Assembly (NCBI GenBank): GCA_019022495.1
Contig: JAFEKR010000021.1
Coordinates: 434,001 to 498,000 of the forward strand
Origin: Epichloe hybrida
Lineage: Eukaryota; Ascomycota; Sordariomycetes; Hypocreales; Clavicipitaceae
Length of the DNA stretch: 64,000 nt
Direction: 5' to 3'
Part shown: in pieces, positions 47,566-59,382 of the stretch
How positions within the stretch are numbered: position 1 is the first letter of the stretch
Layout: each line of letters starts with the position of its first letter
Notes under the pieces: generated by a model
Database searches by the model: none
Told to the model about the DNA's origin: nothing
The model's input: only the letters and a program-made list of their open reading frames with translations
Program-made: the position numbers and the translations under genes

Positions 47566-48315
47566 GGCGCGCCTCTTTGAACGGGCGGGCTCATCGAGAG
47601 CCTACGCCGGACGAGGGAACAAGGGTCAGGCTGGCCGCTACTCTGGCGGGTGGTGCTGGCGATGCTGGCGATGCTGGCGATGACGGTCGCAGGTGTGCGA
47701 ATCAGTGGAATAGTGTCTGCTTGAGAAACCAGCGTGTCGGCCGACCTCTCGAAAGCTTATGCTGTCCCGTGCTAGATGGGCTGGCGGGCCAATCAGGGGG
47801 ATGCACCTTGGCGTGAGGCCGCAAGGCATCAACATTCGTTACGCGCCCCTGAATAAGGGCAAGATCGTGCTGGCTTGTTCGTTCGCAGAATATTTACGTG
47901 GAAGCAATGGCTGAATTCGACACATCCCATGTTCTCCCCAACAGGAAATATTCTCCGAGTACGGAGTAAATACAAACATATTGTGATGTGCAGTGTCCGG
48001 AGTCTTGCTTTACCTTGCTGACTGTGGCAAGTTGCAGAACACGGACTCGGAAACGGGGCGCACAGACCATGAACGGTTCAGATTTGATATCTCGACTTTC
48101 TCGCAAAGTCGATGGTGCTTGTGGGGCCCTCTACTTTGCTATGTGTATGCACGTTGGCGCAAGCTTTGCCAACAAGTTGATTTGCTTCTGCATGTTGATG
48201 CGTAAAATCCAACGCCTCGAAAACAAATACAAGTGCCGCCCAAACGATACAAGTGCCGCCCAAACGCCAAGGGTATCAATCCAATCATCCCCAACGCACA
48301 TAACCCCCCACCTGC
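47566..48315. other. Striatin promoter region
   Basis: A spacer between two leftward genes. It contains a 9-bp array (CGATGCTGG, 47651-47680) and a 13-bp direct repeat near 48230-48260. No gene seen. Confidence 0.55.
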
Positions 48316-49610
48316 CTACAATTCCAGCTCTTCTACTTCCATCCCACAATCTACACACGTCTTGATCGTCATGCCTTCCTCGTTCTCCACAGTGCGCCCC
48401 CATTGATGAACATGCCTGGTCTCACGTATCGAATCTCCAAATTTGCTGGCCCCCGACTTGCTCAGCGTGCCGGCCTGTCGACGAAATGCATCCGTCCTCG
48501 TCTTACGCTTGAGGTCCATGAGCTTCTCTTTGAACTTTGCCTCTTTCCGAGCCTTTGTCTGCGCCTCTCTTTTTTCGTACTCTGCATCGAGAGCCTCCGC
48601 GGATCCCCATTTCGTCTTCAAGGCATATTCTTCGACTTGAAAACGCAAAAACAGCATCATGTCGTGCCAATGTGACTTGTGGGGATTCGGCTTGGAGAGA
48701 TGGGGTAGTAATTCTGGATCTCGAAGTTCGGCTGTGCGACATGTTAGCACAATCTTTTTGTTCATGAGCACTGCATCGTGACAAAGGCGGATACGTACGA
48801 TCCGTGAGCAGATAGTCTTGCTTGCATTCCGTCTTTGTCAAGAGCGAGTATTTTTCAGGATACTTTTCCTTGCACTTGTTGCAGACAGATATGTGAAAGA
48901 CCTCGTTCCATACAAAATCAATCTCCAAGCTATTGCAGTCTCGACACTTCTTCCTCTTGCTCTCGTCTTCCAGGACGCTCAAGCCTGGCTCGAAAGGGCC
49001 GGCTTTTTGCCGCTGGAGCCTTCGGATGAGTTGCATCCGCTCCCACTCCTGAACGGTCATGTCTTTGGGCCGCTGGTCATCTTCGGGCTGGCCGGGCTTC
49101 TTGACTCCCATGGCATAGTTGTGAGGATCATCCTCAGTGGACAAGAAACCGCCTTTCGTGTCTGTCATGGAGCTCATGTTGAAGTCGACAAATTTAGTGA
49201 ACTTGCGCGCAGGGCGCAGGGCCTCATCATCACCTTTGTTACGGCCATCACGGTTGGTTCCGGCCTGGATGAAAGATGATTCGGGGGCGATGGCTGAACT
49301 GTGGGAGCGTTTCCCATTGATCGGTTTCGTGATGTGTACATCGTCTGTGGCGACAAAGCCGGCGGCGGACTTGAGGACAGTGGAAACGGATTCAGAACTT
49401 CGCTGTTCGGCTTCACGTTGGTCTCTGATAGCTTTCGCCCGGAGCCTGTTTTCTTCCTGTGCGCGCAGTTAGCCCCATAATGTTTCAAAGTGCATTTTTC
49501 TCACCGAGAATCGGAAACCCTCTCACAATTCGCCTAGTCACCTCTGGAGTCGGTGGCGATGCGACTGTCGTGATGGCAGGGTTTGGCGCAGGTGTCCTGG
49601 GCCGGTCCAT
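48316..49610 (-). CDS. RAD14: DNA repair protein RAD14 (XPA homologue)
   Basis: A damage-verification factor of nucleotide excision repair. Exons: 49610-49527, 49456-48799 and 48731-48316, giving 385 residues. The N-terminal exon ends in RRI and joins EENRLRAKAIRDQRE, matching RAD14. The zinc finger is CRDC (from about residue 199) plus CNKC about 20 residues later, then EKYSLLTKTECKQDYLLTD PEL, the XPA signature. The C-terminal part has NPHKSHWHDMMLF and the DNA-binding helices. A C-terminal CVDCGMEVEELEL adds a Cys pair. The first intron is GTGAGA to ACAG and the second GTACGT to ACAG. Confidence 0.94.
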
Positions 49611-50346
49611 CAGGCCAACAAAAGCGCACGGCACTTTGGACGAAAGTCACAAGCGATTGTAATTGAACGTTTGAATGTAATCGTTGGAATTGCGCAGTCT
49701 GGACAGTGTGGCGTGGGAAAGTGGTTTGGAAGTGCATGATTTATCCACGGGTAGCGGAGGGGCGAAATGGCTGATGTCACTCGCGCCACTCTATCGATAA
49801 CGTGTACTACGTCCGTCCGAACTTGGCCAAAGACGGCCAATATCGCTCAGCTTTTTTTAAATCATCGCCTTGCATGTTGTTCCCGACGGTCAGTCATGTC
49901 AAGACCCGACTCGTGTTATGGCTGGTAGCAGACTCCCCATTGCCGTTGGGGGATCACAGTCCGACACGCCAATAAGGTCCGCGATGAAATAGACCAACTC
50001 GTCGTTGCGTGAAACCCTCGCCTCCGCCCGCGATGCAATCATGCAAGTGTGGTCAGATGCAGACAAACACCGGATACACCCTTGCCCGCCGCTCAAGCTC
50101 ACGGTGCCAATGATAGGCGGGACAGGCCGAGCGATATGCCTCGAGGCTGTTAACGATCTCACCCAATCTCACCCAAAACCTGACGAGGACGATCACACGG
50201 CAATACCATCTATCCCCCCTCTCACGCCTTTGTTTGTGTCAGTATCGTGCCGAAACGCAACTATCCTACCTGACTTTCGTCCTTCCATTCTGCATCAACT
50301 TCTCCAATTGTAAGGAGCAGGAGGGAGGTTCGTTTTTGCCTGCGCC
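49611..50346. other. Divergent promoter of RAD14 and the membrane protein gene
   Basis: No gene supported in 735 bases. A 102-codon open frame at 50005-50313 has no motif and sits directly in front of the next start. Confidence 0.55.
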
Positions 50347-51338
50347 ATGTTGAGTGTCAGATCAACAGCCTTCGCGCTGCTAGCTGCAGCTGTTACTGCT
50401 GTCCGCGCCGACGACACGTTCAAAATCATCACCTGCTATGCCTTCGACGGAACCCCACACCCGGACAACACTCGTTGCCCCGGGTCAGACGCCTGCTGTG
50501 GGTTGGATGCTACGTGCTTGTCAAATCGACTGTGTCACCGCCCCATCAACGAAAATGACACCTTCGTGAGGGGACCATGTGCCGTCAAACCATGGAGCGC
50601 AGGACAGTGCGCGCAGATTTGCCAGTATAGTACGTCATGGTATAGAAGTTTCGACATCTCCAATGTTTCAATGAGGCAATGATAGAATAGCACGTGGGGA
50701 CAAAAAATCGCTGGCACAAAAGCTGTCCAATTCCCCCCCCCCAAAGCAACGGGGGTACTCCTGGCTAAATACAAGAAATGTCAGACGAAATCAATCGTGT
50801 CTTCCCTCTTTTAGCGAAATGTGCCGACGGCTCATTCTGCTGCGACAAGGACGGCGATCACTGCTGCTCAGACGGCAAGGGCGTGTTCCTCGATGCCAGC
50901 GGCAATGTGGCCAAGAGCGCAGCCACGGACATATCATCATGGGGACCGGAACGAGTAGCACCTGGGTACAGAACCATGACCACAACACCCACAACACCCA
51001 CGGCCACATCGATCACTAGCACGTCGCCCCCAACGGCATCAATCACTAGCACGTCGCCCCCGAAGGCATCAACTGCAGAGCCGCCAAGCAACGACGGACA
51101 GGCCGCCAAAATCGGTGCAGGAGTGGGCGTTCCCGTCGCCGTCATTACCATTGGAGGCATCGTGGCTCTCTTCTTGCTGCGACGGAGACGGCAGAAGAAG
51201 AACCAACACTCCGCTGCGTCGGAACTGGACAACATCCAGGGCGAGTCGAAGCAGGTGGTGTACACGGGGTTACCTCAGTCTGCTCCTCAGGAGCTGGGGG
51301 ATCACGACAATCAGTTACGTGCGGAGTTGCCCGCGTAG
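50347..51338 (+). CDS. Cys-rich secreted-type single-pass membrane protein
   Basis: Exon 1 is 50347-50629 and exon 2 is 50815-51338, giving 268 residues; the 185-base intron is GTACGT to TTTAG. A signal peptide covers about 1-22. The ectodomain holds about 14 Cys in two clusters, including DACCGLDATC and FCCDKDGDHCC. A Thr/Ser/Pro-rich stalk with duplicated ITSTSPP words follows (about 160-185). A hydrophobic segment (VAVITIGGIVALFLL) precedes a run of Arg/Lys and a short cytosolic tail. The layout resembles fungal cell-wall or stress-sensor proteins of the WSC/Mid2 type, but no named domain is recognised. Confidence 0.83.
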
Positions 51339-52165
51339 AGAGCTGTCGCGGTAATGATGTCTCGAGTACAATGTATTGGCGCGGCGGACGGACATGTACA
51401 TTTCTCCCGTCGTTGGATTGTAGATGCCGCTGGATTTTATTCTTGCTTCAACTGCTGCATGCTGACTGGCGCATCCCGCTTGTGCGTGCGCAGCGATAAC
51501 TTGTTGCTCCTCGCGGCAAAAGGTGTCAATTGATCGGACCGACACCTTGCGCCTCGTATATGGCGCTGTTCACGCGGAGCACAACAGATGGGAGTTGCAA
51601 AGTTAGGAGTCTCCACGAGAATGTATCGCAAGATGGGCCTGAGGCAAGTCAATATGTTGAAGCGTGTGGACGAGATGTATAATGTTTAGACGGGCGAACC
51701 ATTCCACATGTACTCAGTGGCTATGGTCATATTGGAACCGGTTTAACGAGACGGCTACTTCCGTCTGATGGGTCGACCCTCTGCACATTTTGTTTGAAGT
51801 GACTGCCGCGATGTGTCGAGATGGAGATATACCGTTCACCATTAGCTTCTGACATGGACCCCAAACAGGACGCGACCACAATGAGTGACACAATCCCCTC
51901 GTCAGTACGCTGCCGGCACCAGCATCATCATCACCCTGTAAGAAACACACCAACGGCACAAGAAGCAAGCCAATTATAAATGATGATACAATTTCTTTTT
52001 TGTCTCACTGCCAGGTTTTTCTGGCCATCCAGTAAAGACGGCCCTTCCTTTTAACTTTTTTTTGTGCCCCTTCTCAGAGCACAAACCGCACATGCACAGT
52101 GATACGATATCCCGCATGTGCTCCAAGCCTTGTACATGTATCGCATACATCAATGCAAACTGCTA
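51339..52165. other. Convergent spacer
   Basis: The 3' flanks of the membrane-protein gene and of PHO88. No gene seen. Confidence 0.6.
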
Positions 52166-53175
52166 CTACTCCTCCTTGGCGCCACCACGGCCGGATTTTT
52201 CAGCCGCCTCGACGGCCTTCTTGTCGCTCTGAGACTGGCCCTGCTGCAGGGCGCTCATGAAACCGGCGGAAGCCTTGAATGGACGCTTGAGATCACCAAT
52301 GGCAGGCTGACCGTAGACGTGGATCTTGGTCAGGTTGCTCTCGAGGGCGGACTTGACGGGCAGGATGGACTGGATGAGTAGAGGGTTGGTGTACTTCATG
52401 TAGAGATGCATAAAGGCCATGATGGCGATACCCATCATCTGACCACGGAATAGAGCCTTGAGCTGGTCCTTGTCGTAGGACTGAATGGTCGTCGTGACGA
52501 GCTTGCCCTCTTCGGTGGAGCCCATTGGCGGAGGTTCGACGTACTTGAGGGTGGTCAAGTCTATCAAGACGCAGATGTTAGTTCAGGCCAAATTGTTTGT
52601 TCCTTTGCAATTCCTCCCCCCCCCCCCCCACCCCCCTCTCTTCCTCGTGTTCTTGTGGATTGATGATGCCCATGTAGAGCTGGGCATTGTGGACGATAAT
52701 GGCTCACCTTTCTTCTTGTTGATCTGAGCCTGGATGTACAAGTATAGCAGAGCAATGAGGACATTGCTGCCCAAGTAGACAGCGCGAACAGTCATGAGAA
52801 CGTTGGGGTCATCGAAGGGAATGCGCTTCGACACCTGCATCATGCCCAACATGATGACAAGGTTGGTGCTACAGGAGGCGATGCGAGGTTAGTCTTGACT
52901 TGTCCATGCCGATTGGCAATACATGTAATTTGTCCCTGAGTTATCCAGGTGAAACCAAGGCCGCCCTAGCTGCCAGGCAGAGTTCCATGTGTTTTTTTTT
53001 GGGGGGGGGGGACGCATAGACGCCAGGACGGTGCCGCGTGACCACATGGAAGATTTTATTGAAGCCCAGTCAAGAGGGGAGCCCAGTCGGTCGCCTGGGT
53101 GTCTTGGGGACGACGCAAAGATGCAGAAAATAGCGGGCGCGGGAATACTCACATTTGGGGGCTGAGACCGGCCAT
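52166..53175 (-). CDS. PHO88: PHO88/SND3 family ER membrane protein
   Basis: Pho88/Snd3 is an ER membrane protein of the SRP-independent targeting pathway, first linked to phosphate uptake. Exons: 53175-53153 (23 bases, MAGLSPQ), 52868-52708 and 52560-52166, giving 192 residues, the family length. Key blocks are NLVIMLGMMQVSKRIPFDD, VLIALLYLYIQAQINKKK (a transmembrane segment) and MAFMHLYMKYTNPLLIQSI (second hydrophobic stretch), followed by a conserved LKRPFKASAGFMSALQQ tail. A Lys/Ala-rich C-terminus ends in GGAKEE. Introns are GTGAGT to TGTAG and GTGAGC to GATAG. Confidence 0.94.
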
Positions 53176-54370
53176 TGTGAAATCAAGGGCGTTTGCTGAC
53201 ACGCGACCAAAGAAGAGAAACCCAAAGTCGGCGACAGACAAGAGGGTGGTGAGGTTAAGATGGTGGGCGAGGACAAGGAATGATGAGGGTTTGCAGACGG
53301 TAAAGGCAAAAACGCAAACGTGGTCGCAAGCCAAGGCTGCAGCTGGCTGGGCTGGTTTGGCTGGCTGATTGGCAGTGATGAGTGGCGTCCTTGTTGGCGG
53401 CTTTATCCACCGCACGCCTCCACCACGCCTCCACCACGCCTCCACATCATACGCGGCGTGCAAGTCGATTCACAGACAGGGCTCAAGTCACCGGCTGCTG
53501 TTCACAGACTCGCATCATCATACCCAGCACTGCTGCATACTGTAGTACACGCGAAAGCACAAGCTAGTGGCCTTTCTTGACACACTCATCTCTCTTCTTT
53601 TGTCCGCTGAGAGAAGAAATGCAAGCGTCGGGATGGTTCTTCGCAGACGCAGGGCCAGTGGGCCACGACGAAGACTGCTCTTTGTTCAAGCTGTCGGCCA
53701 AGGACAAACGCTAGGCAACGAAAAAGACACCTGCCAGCCAGACACAAAAGAGCTATTGAATGAAGACTGGTTTCCAGGGGTTGGCAAGCAGGCCTGCTCT
53801 TTACCACGACACAAAGAAAGTGTGCGATCTACATCGTTGAGGAACCAGGACAACGATTGATAGGAAAAAAGAGGAGAATGGAAACAACTCCCACTTGGTT
53901 ACGAATGGGTTGCAGACGCAGACCATCACAGGAGAGTGCAAAGGTGTCCCGTTTGCCACAAAGACGAGATGAGTGCACGGGAAATTGCTCAGCCACTGAA
54001 ACAAACCGTCTTCAAGGTTATAGTGTGTGGTAGGATAACCCCAGACGACGCAAAGAGGTCCCGAGCTAGCAAGAGAACAAGTTGCAAAAGAAGCCCAAAA
54101 GAAACCCCCATCGAGCTTGCAAGAAGAGAGGAAGCGAAAGCAAGAAGAGCCGTGAACAGCTCACCCTCAAAGAAGTATAGTGAATCTCTGCATTCTCGCA
54201 AGCTTGGCCACCATACTTATTTAACGTAGCGCCATCTGACCCAGCATTGAGGCCCGGCAAGCAGCTACTCGGCACAAGCTTTTGCGAAGAAAAGTCATTC
54301 TATTACTCGAATCTAGCGATCACAGACCCCTCCACCAACCAAGCAGTCGTCGCTCGTCGTCACAACCAAC
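53176..54370. other. Promoter region between PHO88 and the orphan gene
   Basis: No gene seen in 1.2 kb. It holds CCACCACGCCT repeats near 53415-53445. Confidence 0.55.
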
Positions 54371-54988
54371 ATGTCACATTTCAGGAGAGAAACCGACGGC
54401 TGGGGCTTTGGCTTTGAGCGAACTCGTACACGAACCTGTGGTTGTGCACATGGTAGAGACTACGACAGATACCTCAACAGAGAGCATGGACGTTACGGGC
54501 CGGCATGCACAACCCTCGTGCAGGGAGGAGGCAGGCCTGCATGTTTTCCCCTGGACGGCTGTGGCCGACACTGGGCAGAGTACGACCGTGTCGAAGACAT
54601 CTATTGCGAGCCAAACCACGAAACTGCGCCCGTTCATCGAAGCGGATGGTCGCGGTCTGGGGCCGTGATTCCCGCACCCAAGCCGGCGCCGGATGCCAGT
54701 CGATTTGAAATCACTATCCGCGACAGGACAGACAATAGACTTCCGGCATGGCCAGAGGCCACAGCGTGGAAGGCCAGTATTCCCAAGAATGCTTCTGTAC
54801 CTACTATTATCAAACACATCACGGCGAATCCCGGCAAATTCATGGTCACGGTCGTCTGGAGAAACGAGATTGAGGAAGAACTACATGACGCGATAAAAGT
54901 CACCGACATTGAGAAGGATGCCCTCGAGTTTCGGGTACGTGATAGAGTCTCCGATGGGCCCAAACTCCCCGTGAGGCGCATCACGTGA
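54371..54988 (+). CDS. Orphan protein with a Cys-rich N-terminus and a globular C-terminal half
   Basis: A single open frame of 205 residues with a favourable start (CCAACATGTC). Residues 20-75 hold six Cys and many Arg/Tyr. Residues 110-190 look globular: RFEITIRDRTDNRLP, then VPTIIKHITANPGKFMVTVVWRN and a helix ending FRVRD. This alternation could be a beta-grasp or RNA-binding-like fold, but I recognise no family. It sits alone between PHO88 and the Zn2Cys6 gene with no close neighbour. It is possibly lineage-specific. Confidence 0.6.
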   Translation: MSHFRRETDGWGFGFERTRTRTCGCAHGRDYDRYLNREHGRYGPACTTLVQGGGRPACFPLDGCGRHWAEYDRVEDIYCEPNHETAPVHRSGWSRSGAVIPAPKPAPDASRFEITIRDRTDNRLPAWPEATAWKASIPKNASVPTIIKHITANPGKFMVTVVWRNEIEEELHDAIKVTDIEKDALEFRVRDRVSDGPKLPVRRIT

Positions 54989-56161
54989 GGCGCATCAATG
55001 CCGCACAAGATTGCCAGCGCGTGCGCACACAAACCCGGTGTCGTCGGTTGATGTGGTGCGGCTCAAACCAGGCTCGGAGACAAGAATATGCTGGTCACAG
55101 TCTGGAAATGCTGCAGGAATGCGTGGCTTGCCAGGGTCGTGGTGGTGATGACGGGTTGTAATGCATGTCGGTGGAAAGGGTTTAGGTTCGGTAGAGACGG
55201 GGCTGAGAACCCGGTCGCGCGCTTGTTGGTTGTTCGTCCTTTTTGTCTACACAGAGGTTTCATTGGATAGATTGCATGATTCATATTCGGAAATGGAAAT
55301 GGAAATTACCCTTCTTCTACGCTCGGCAGGTACGCCATGTTGCTGTGCTAGTTTCTACATGCACACGCATTTCTGGATTTGCGCTGTTGCAATTGTGTCA
55401 TCGCTCGTGCATGTAATAAATAAGTGGTGCAAGTCAACAGACAAGTGGGAAGTGGGGCCGTTTTGTTTTCAAAGTGCACGTGCCCGCCTGCCTACCTGCC
55501 TGCCAGGCTCCAGCTGGCACCCGGCTGGCACCCGACTGGCACCCGGCCGACTCCGACCACAAAACTTACTTGTTATTAATAACTACATATGTACGCTCCA
55601 TCAGTCTTGCAACGGTCGTCACGTACTCCGCACAGGGCCTGGGTTGATCATCGTGTACCATTTCGACCGCCGGTGCAAAAGTGCACAGCCGAATCTCGTA
55701 CGAAATGGCCAAATCGCCAGGCTCCATGGCTCCATGGCTCCATTTCACGGCCCATTCCGCCTCCACTTGCCTCGTCTGCCTGATCTTGCCGGCCGTCGTC
55801 ACCTGTTGGTCGTCTCGACGCCGCATCTCCTGTACATGGCCGAAACATGTTGGGTCTCGAGGGGACGCTTCAGCCTAGTCTGCCTAGTTGCCTTGCCTTG
55901 GCCTCGTCTTCCAGGCCGATCTACGTGCGGTTGATGAATGACGGTTGAGTTGTTATTTGAACCAACACGTCAAAGGCAATGAGATGAGACGGAATGACAA
56001 AGGGCAACAAGAATCCCGTGGCAGCTCCCATGGCTGCCGCGGGTGCCTGTGCGATGATCGCCTGGCTCGCTCCGCATAAAGAACCGGCCATGTCTGGATA
56101 GCTCTGTTGCTGGAAATCCGAGTACTTCCCTACCCGTCCCGTCGCTCTGAAGTTACAAGCC
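54989..56161. other. Promoter region of the Zn2Cys6 gene
   Basis: No gene supported. It contains three 11-base CTGGCACCCG units at 55512-55547 and three ATGGCTCC units near 55725-55743. Confidence 0.55.
55512..55547. repeat. Short CTGGCACCCGR tandem repeat
   Basis: Three adjacent 11-base copies, preceded by one degenerate copy. Confidence 0.8.
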
Positions 56162-56949
56162 ATGTCGTTCTCGACCATGAGATTCACCTCTGACACGGGG
56201 GATGTCCAAGTCTTGAAGGCCACCGATGACCCCGAGATATACAATCAAAGCCTGCACATGGCTTGTAAGAGATGTCATGAGAAGAAAGTGAGTTGAGCTT
56301 GTATGAACCAGATCAGCAGCTGGATAAGGAATCCATGACAAAAGAACTACATACCCTACCCTGGTCTTCGTTTCCTCAAGAACGACGAGTCCACATGATG
56401 CTGACAGATGCTCTCGCGTAACAGCTGAAATGCAACGGCAATAAAGATGGATGCGATAGATGCGTGCGCCGCGGAGTTGGCTGCGACTATCCTGCCCGCC
56501 ATTCCAAGAAAAGTCAAAGTTCCGAGCAGCCCTCTGTGTGCAGTTCCAGAAGCGGCTCTACCAGCTCCAAGACGTCTTCCTCGGCCAAACGCAAAGACGG
56601 ACGGACTGGGCATTCTTCTCGCAAGTCTAGCGCGCATGCCCTGTCTACCAACCATGATGCGTACGGCAATTACGACGAAAGCTACTCTCTAGATACACGA
56701 GCTGCGCGCGGCGTGGACATGCTCGCCGCGACCACGGCATCGCAGACACCCGGATACGCTGCAATGACACCAATGGAATTGCAAGCAGCTACATACACAG
56801 CTGCCGAGTCTTTGCCTTCTTCCTCTTACATGGCAGCCTCGGACCATTTCTACGGAGCAGGGGGTGACGCCTGCGACGAATACTCCCAACAGGCAGCGTA
56901 CGAAGCCTACCAAAACAGCCAGAGACCTTGGGATCGGCACCATCAGTGA
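56162..56949 (+). CDS. Small Zn2Cys6 DNA-binding protein
   Basis: Exon 1 is 56162-56287 and exon 2 is 56425-56949, giving 216 residues; the 137-base intron starts GTGAGT and ends AACAG inside the zinc cluster, a common position. The cluster spans about 36-65: CKRCHEKKLKC, then a loop and CDRCVRRGVGC, matching CX2CX6CX6CX2CX6C. A Ser/Arg/Lys-rich stretch follows (about 70-115), then an Ala/Tyr/Gln-rich C-terminus. It has no fungal-specific middle domain, so it is far shorter than most zinc-cluster regulators and may be a competitor or a narrow activator. An alternative start at the second ATG (MRFTSD) is possible. Confidence 0.85.
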
Positions 56950-57587
56950 AGACTAGATGGGACCTGAACTCGGGTCATATCCCAACCATTGTCCCACGCC
57001 ACGGGCACACCTTTAAACCTCCGCATCTCGCCGATACCGTCGAGGCTTCAAGCGGCGAATATCGTCACTATCCCCCCCCCCCTTTTCCCACACCCGCCAC
57101 TTTTGCGCATATAGAATCACGAGTCACGAAGACTTACGACACCTCAACTCACGACCAATTGCTCCTGAATCCGACCACTTATCACACGGGACATGGGCGT
57201 GAATTCTATTCGTTTCTGACGTCAATTCTCCCATGGCATTTGTATTATCCTTGGCTCAGCATCGTCCCTATAGAATAGAAGGAATAGATGGAAACTGGAG
57301 GGGGCAGTTGCCCTGCGGCTTTCATTCGCATCAAGTAATTCTTTTCCCAAGCTTCCTATCATTCTTGCCGCCCGCGGCTCCCATGCTTAGTCATGTCCCT
57401 TCGTCCCGCCAACCCAACTTGCCAGACCGACCTCGTACTCAAGACAACAAAGCCCTGCGTCTTCAACCGGCAATCAATCGTAGAATCGCGCGTCGCACGA
57501 AATAAAAAAAAAAGAATCCCCGCACCCGTCTCTCTTCCTCCACTCATTACCAGCCCTCGCGTCGCTCTGATCCGAGCCTCGCCAATC
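56950..57587. other. Intergenic promoter of the AIM19-like gene
   Basis: No gene seen. It contains a C-run at 57073-57082 and a CT-rich leader. Confidence 0.55.
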
Positions 57588-58209
57588 ATGGCATCACCGT
57601 CACCACCAGGGGACGCGTCGCCTGCGCAGCGCACCACCGTCGCGGCGCATCTGCACGACTGGGGATGTAAGTCTGCCTTTTCCTTTCCGCCAGGCTTTGC
57701 GCTCGTATCCCCAATTGGTCAACGGGGTGATTCTTCACATTTCCTTCGTCCCCCCCATGCTCCATCCCCATCCTTTGTGCCAAAGCCCGAGAAGAGAGGA
57801 CATCGAACCCGCCCGACTGACTATTGACTCTCCCATCGCAGCATCCTCGCTGCCCCCCGCCCTCATGGCGACTCTCGTCGCGGCCCTCCACGCCCGGCCC
57901 GCGAGGCCCCTCCCCCTCGCCCTGTTCGTGCCGCCCCTCCTCTTCTCGTCCTACCTCAACCTCTCAGGCTACCAGACTGGCTCCGCCGGCCTGACGGCCG
58001 CGTGGTCCGGCCTCTACGCCCTGCTGGCCCTCCGGAGGCGACAGGGCCTGCGGGCCAAGTTCTCGGCGAGGGGCCTCGTGCGCGGCTCCGCCGTGGGCCT
58101 GGGCGCCGCCAACGCCCTCGCGGGCGGGTGGGTGTATTTCGGGGGCGACTTCCAGAGGGACGCCGAGGAGCGCGCGAGGCGCAACAGATGGGGGCCCAAG
58201 GACGAGTGA
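57588..58209 (+). CDS. AIM19: AIM19-like mitochondrial membrane protein
   Basis: Yeast AIM19 affects mitochondrial inheritance; its molecular role is not established. Exon 1 is 57588-57666 and exon 2 is 57842-58209, giving 148 residues; the 175-base intron starts GTAAGT and ends TCGCAG. The protein has hydrophobic segments LPLALFVPPLLFSSYL and AGLTAAWSGLYALLAL, then a basic loop (RRRQGLRAK) and GLVRGSAVGLGAANALAGGW, all typical of the family. The C-terminus is charged (RARRNRWGPKDE). Confidence 0.82.
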
Positions 58210-59382
58210 AGCGGTTTTCTTCGGGCCGAGGCACGACGGCGAAACGGTGCCTTTGTCAGGATCGGTCGGGCCGGGGGAGAAGGAGGAAGGAAGAAGGAGG
58301 AAGAAGAAACCCTCCTTTGAAGGGAGGGGCCCCACGCAACCTAGTAATTAACAATGATGGAATGTGAATAAATACCGCCATGTCCAACGACGCCACGTCA
58401 CTTTTTTTTTCAACACCAAACAAGTCCTGTGCTCTCTCGTCATACGCTGCCATTGGCAATTGTCCACCTCCACCGCCGGCTCCCTTTCAGACCGTTGACG
58501 GACCTGCAGTCAGGTAGGTCCCTTTTCCATCTGGGGGGATTCCATGAATGAATTTGTCTACAAGGCTCAGGAGTACCCGAACTGACTTTGAATGGTTTTT
58601 GTACGTGACCGGCCATGGCACGAGGGAACCGCGCCTAATCAGCATGTCTTAAGCCTTGGCGGCATTGTTGTTGGATGCTACCAGCCTATTTGTAAACATG
58701 GCCCAGAACGTTTATGTTTTAAGAAAAAAGCTTTACGGACCCATTCAACGCCTCGGACCACGAATGTAGTACAAAAAAAATTACTCAAGGTAGCCCATGA
58801 TGATCGCCTGTCCCTGAAAGGTCTCGCAATATCGTCTGAGCGGACTCTTTCCAACGACGCACCGACTCAATCTCACTGTGTGCTGCTCTCTTTCTCCCCC
58901 CAATCTCCCAACGCCGGCTCAAGATTTGTCTCAGCGCTTGAGTTTCTCTTGGTCTATGAATCTGTTTCCTGTGGCCGTGGTGATGCCATCCTTCCCTGGC
59001 GAGCCAACTCCGCCGATTGCCTCCAGGGTTCCGTTGGTTTCACACCAGGCATTAATTCTGAAAAGAGAAAGAAAAAGAAAACAAAACAAAACCGATTGTC
59101 TCGAGAGGGACAATCCCCGCCGATAAAAGAGAATGGCCATGTGGTCAACCTGGGCCTCTGGCCGCGGTGACTCACAACATCTGACAAACCCTGATGTCCG
59201 TGATTTATCATACAAGCTCTCGCGCGATGCTATTTGAGCCCGTGCCAATAGCAAGTTGTTCATCATGTGCTAGTGCATGTGCGTGTTCTTTCCATCTTCA
59301 TGCCGGGAGACAGATAATGCGGAAACTGCTCGTGTCCATGCATTTTTGACTCATCAAGTTCGATGACATGTTGCGAGGCGGG
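58210..59382. other. Convergent spacer
   Basis: The 3' flanks of the AIM19-like and SIW14-like genes. The open frame at 58592-59170 (+) has no motif and is rejected. Confidence 0.6.

Noticed and set aside
58592..59170. A 192-codon plus-strand frame between AIM19-like and SIW14-like genes
   Set aside because: No motif, ends in a Lys-rich simple stretch and lies in a convergent spacer.
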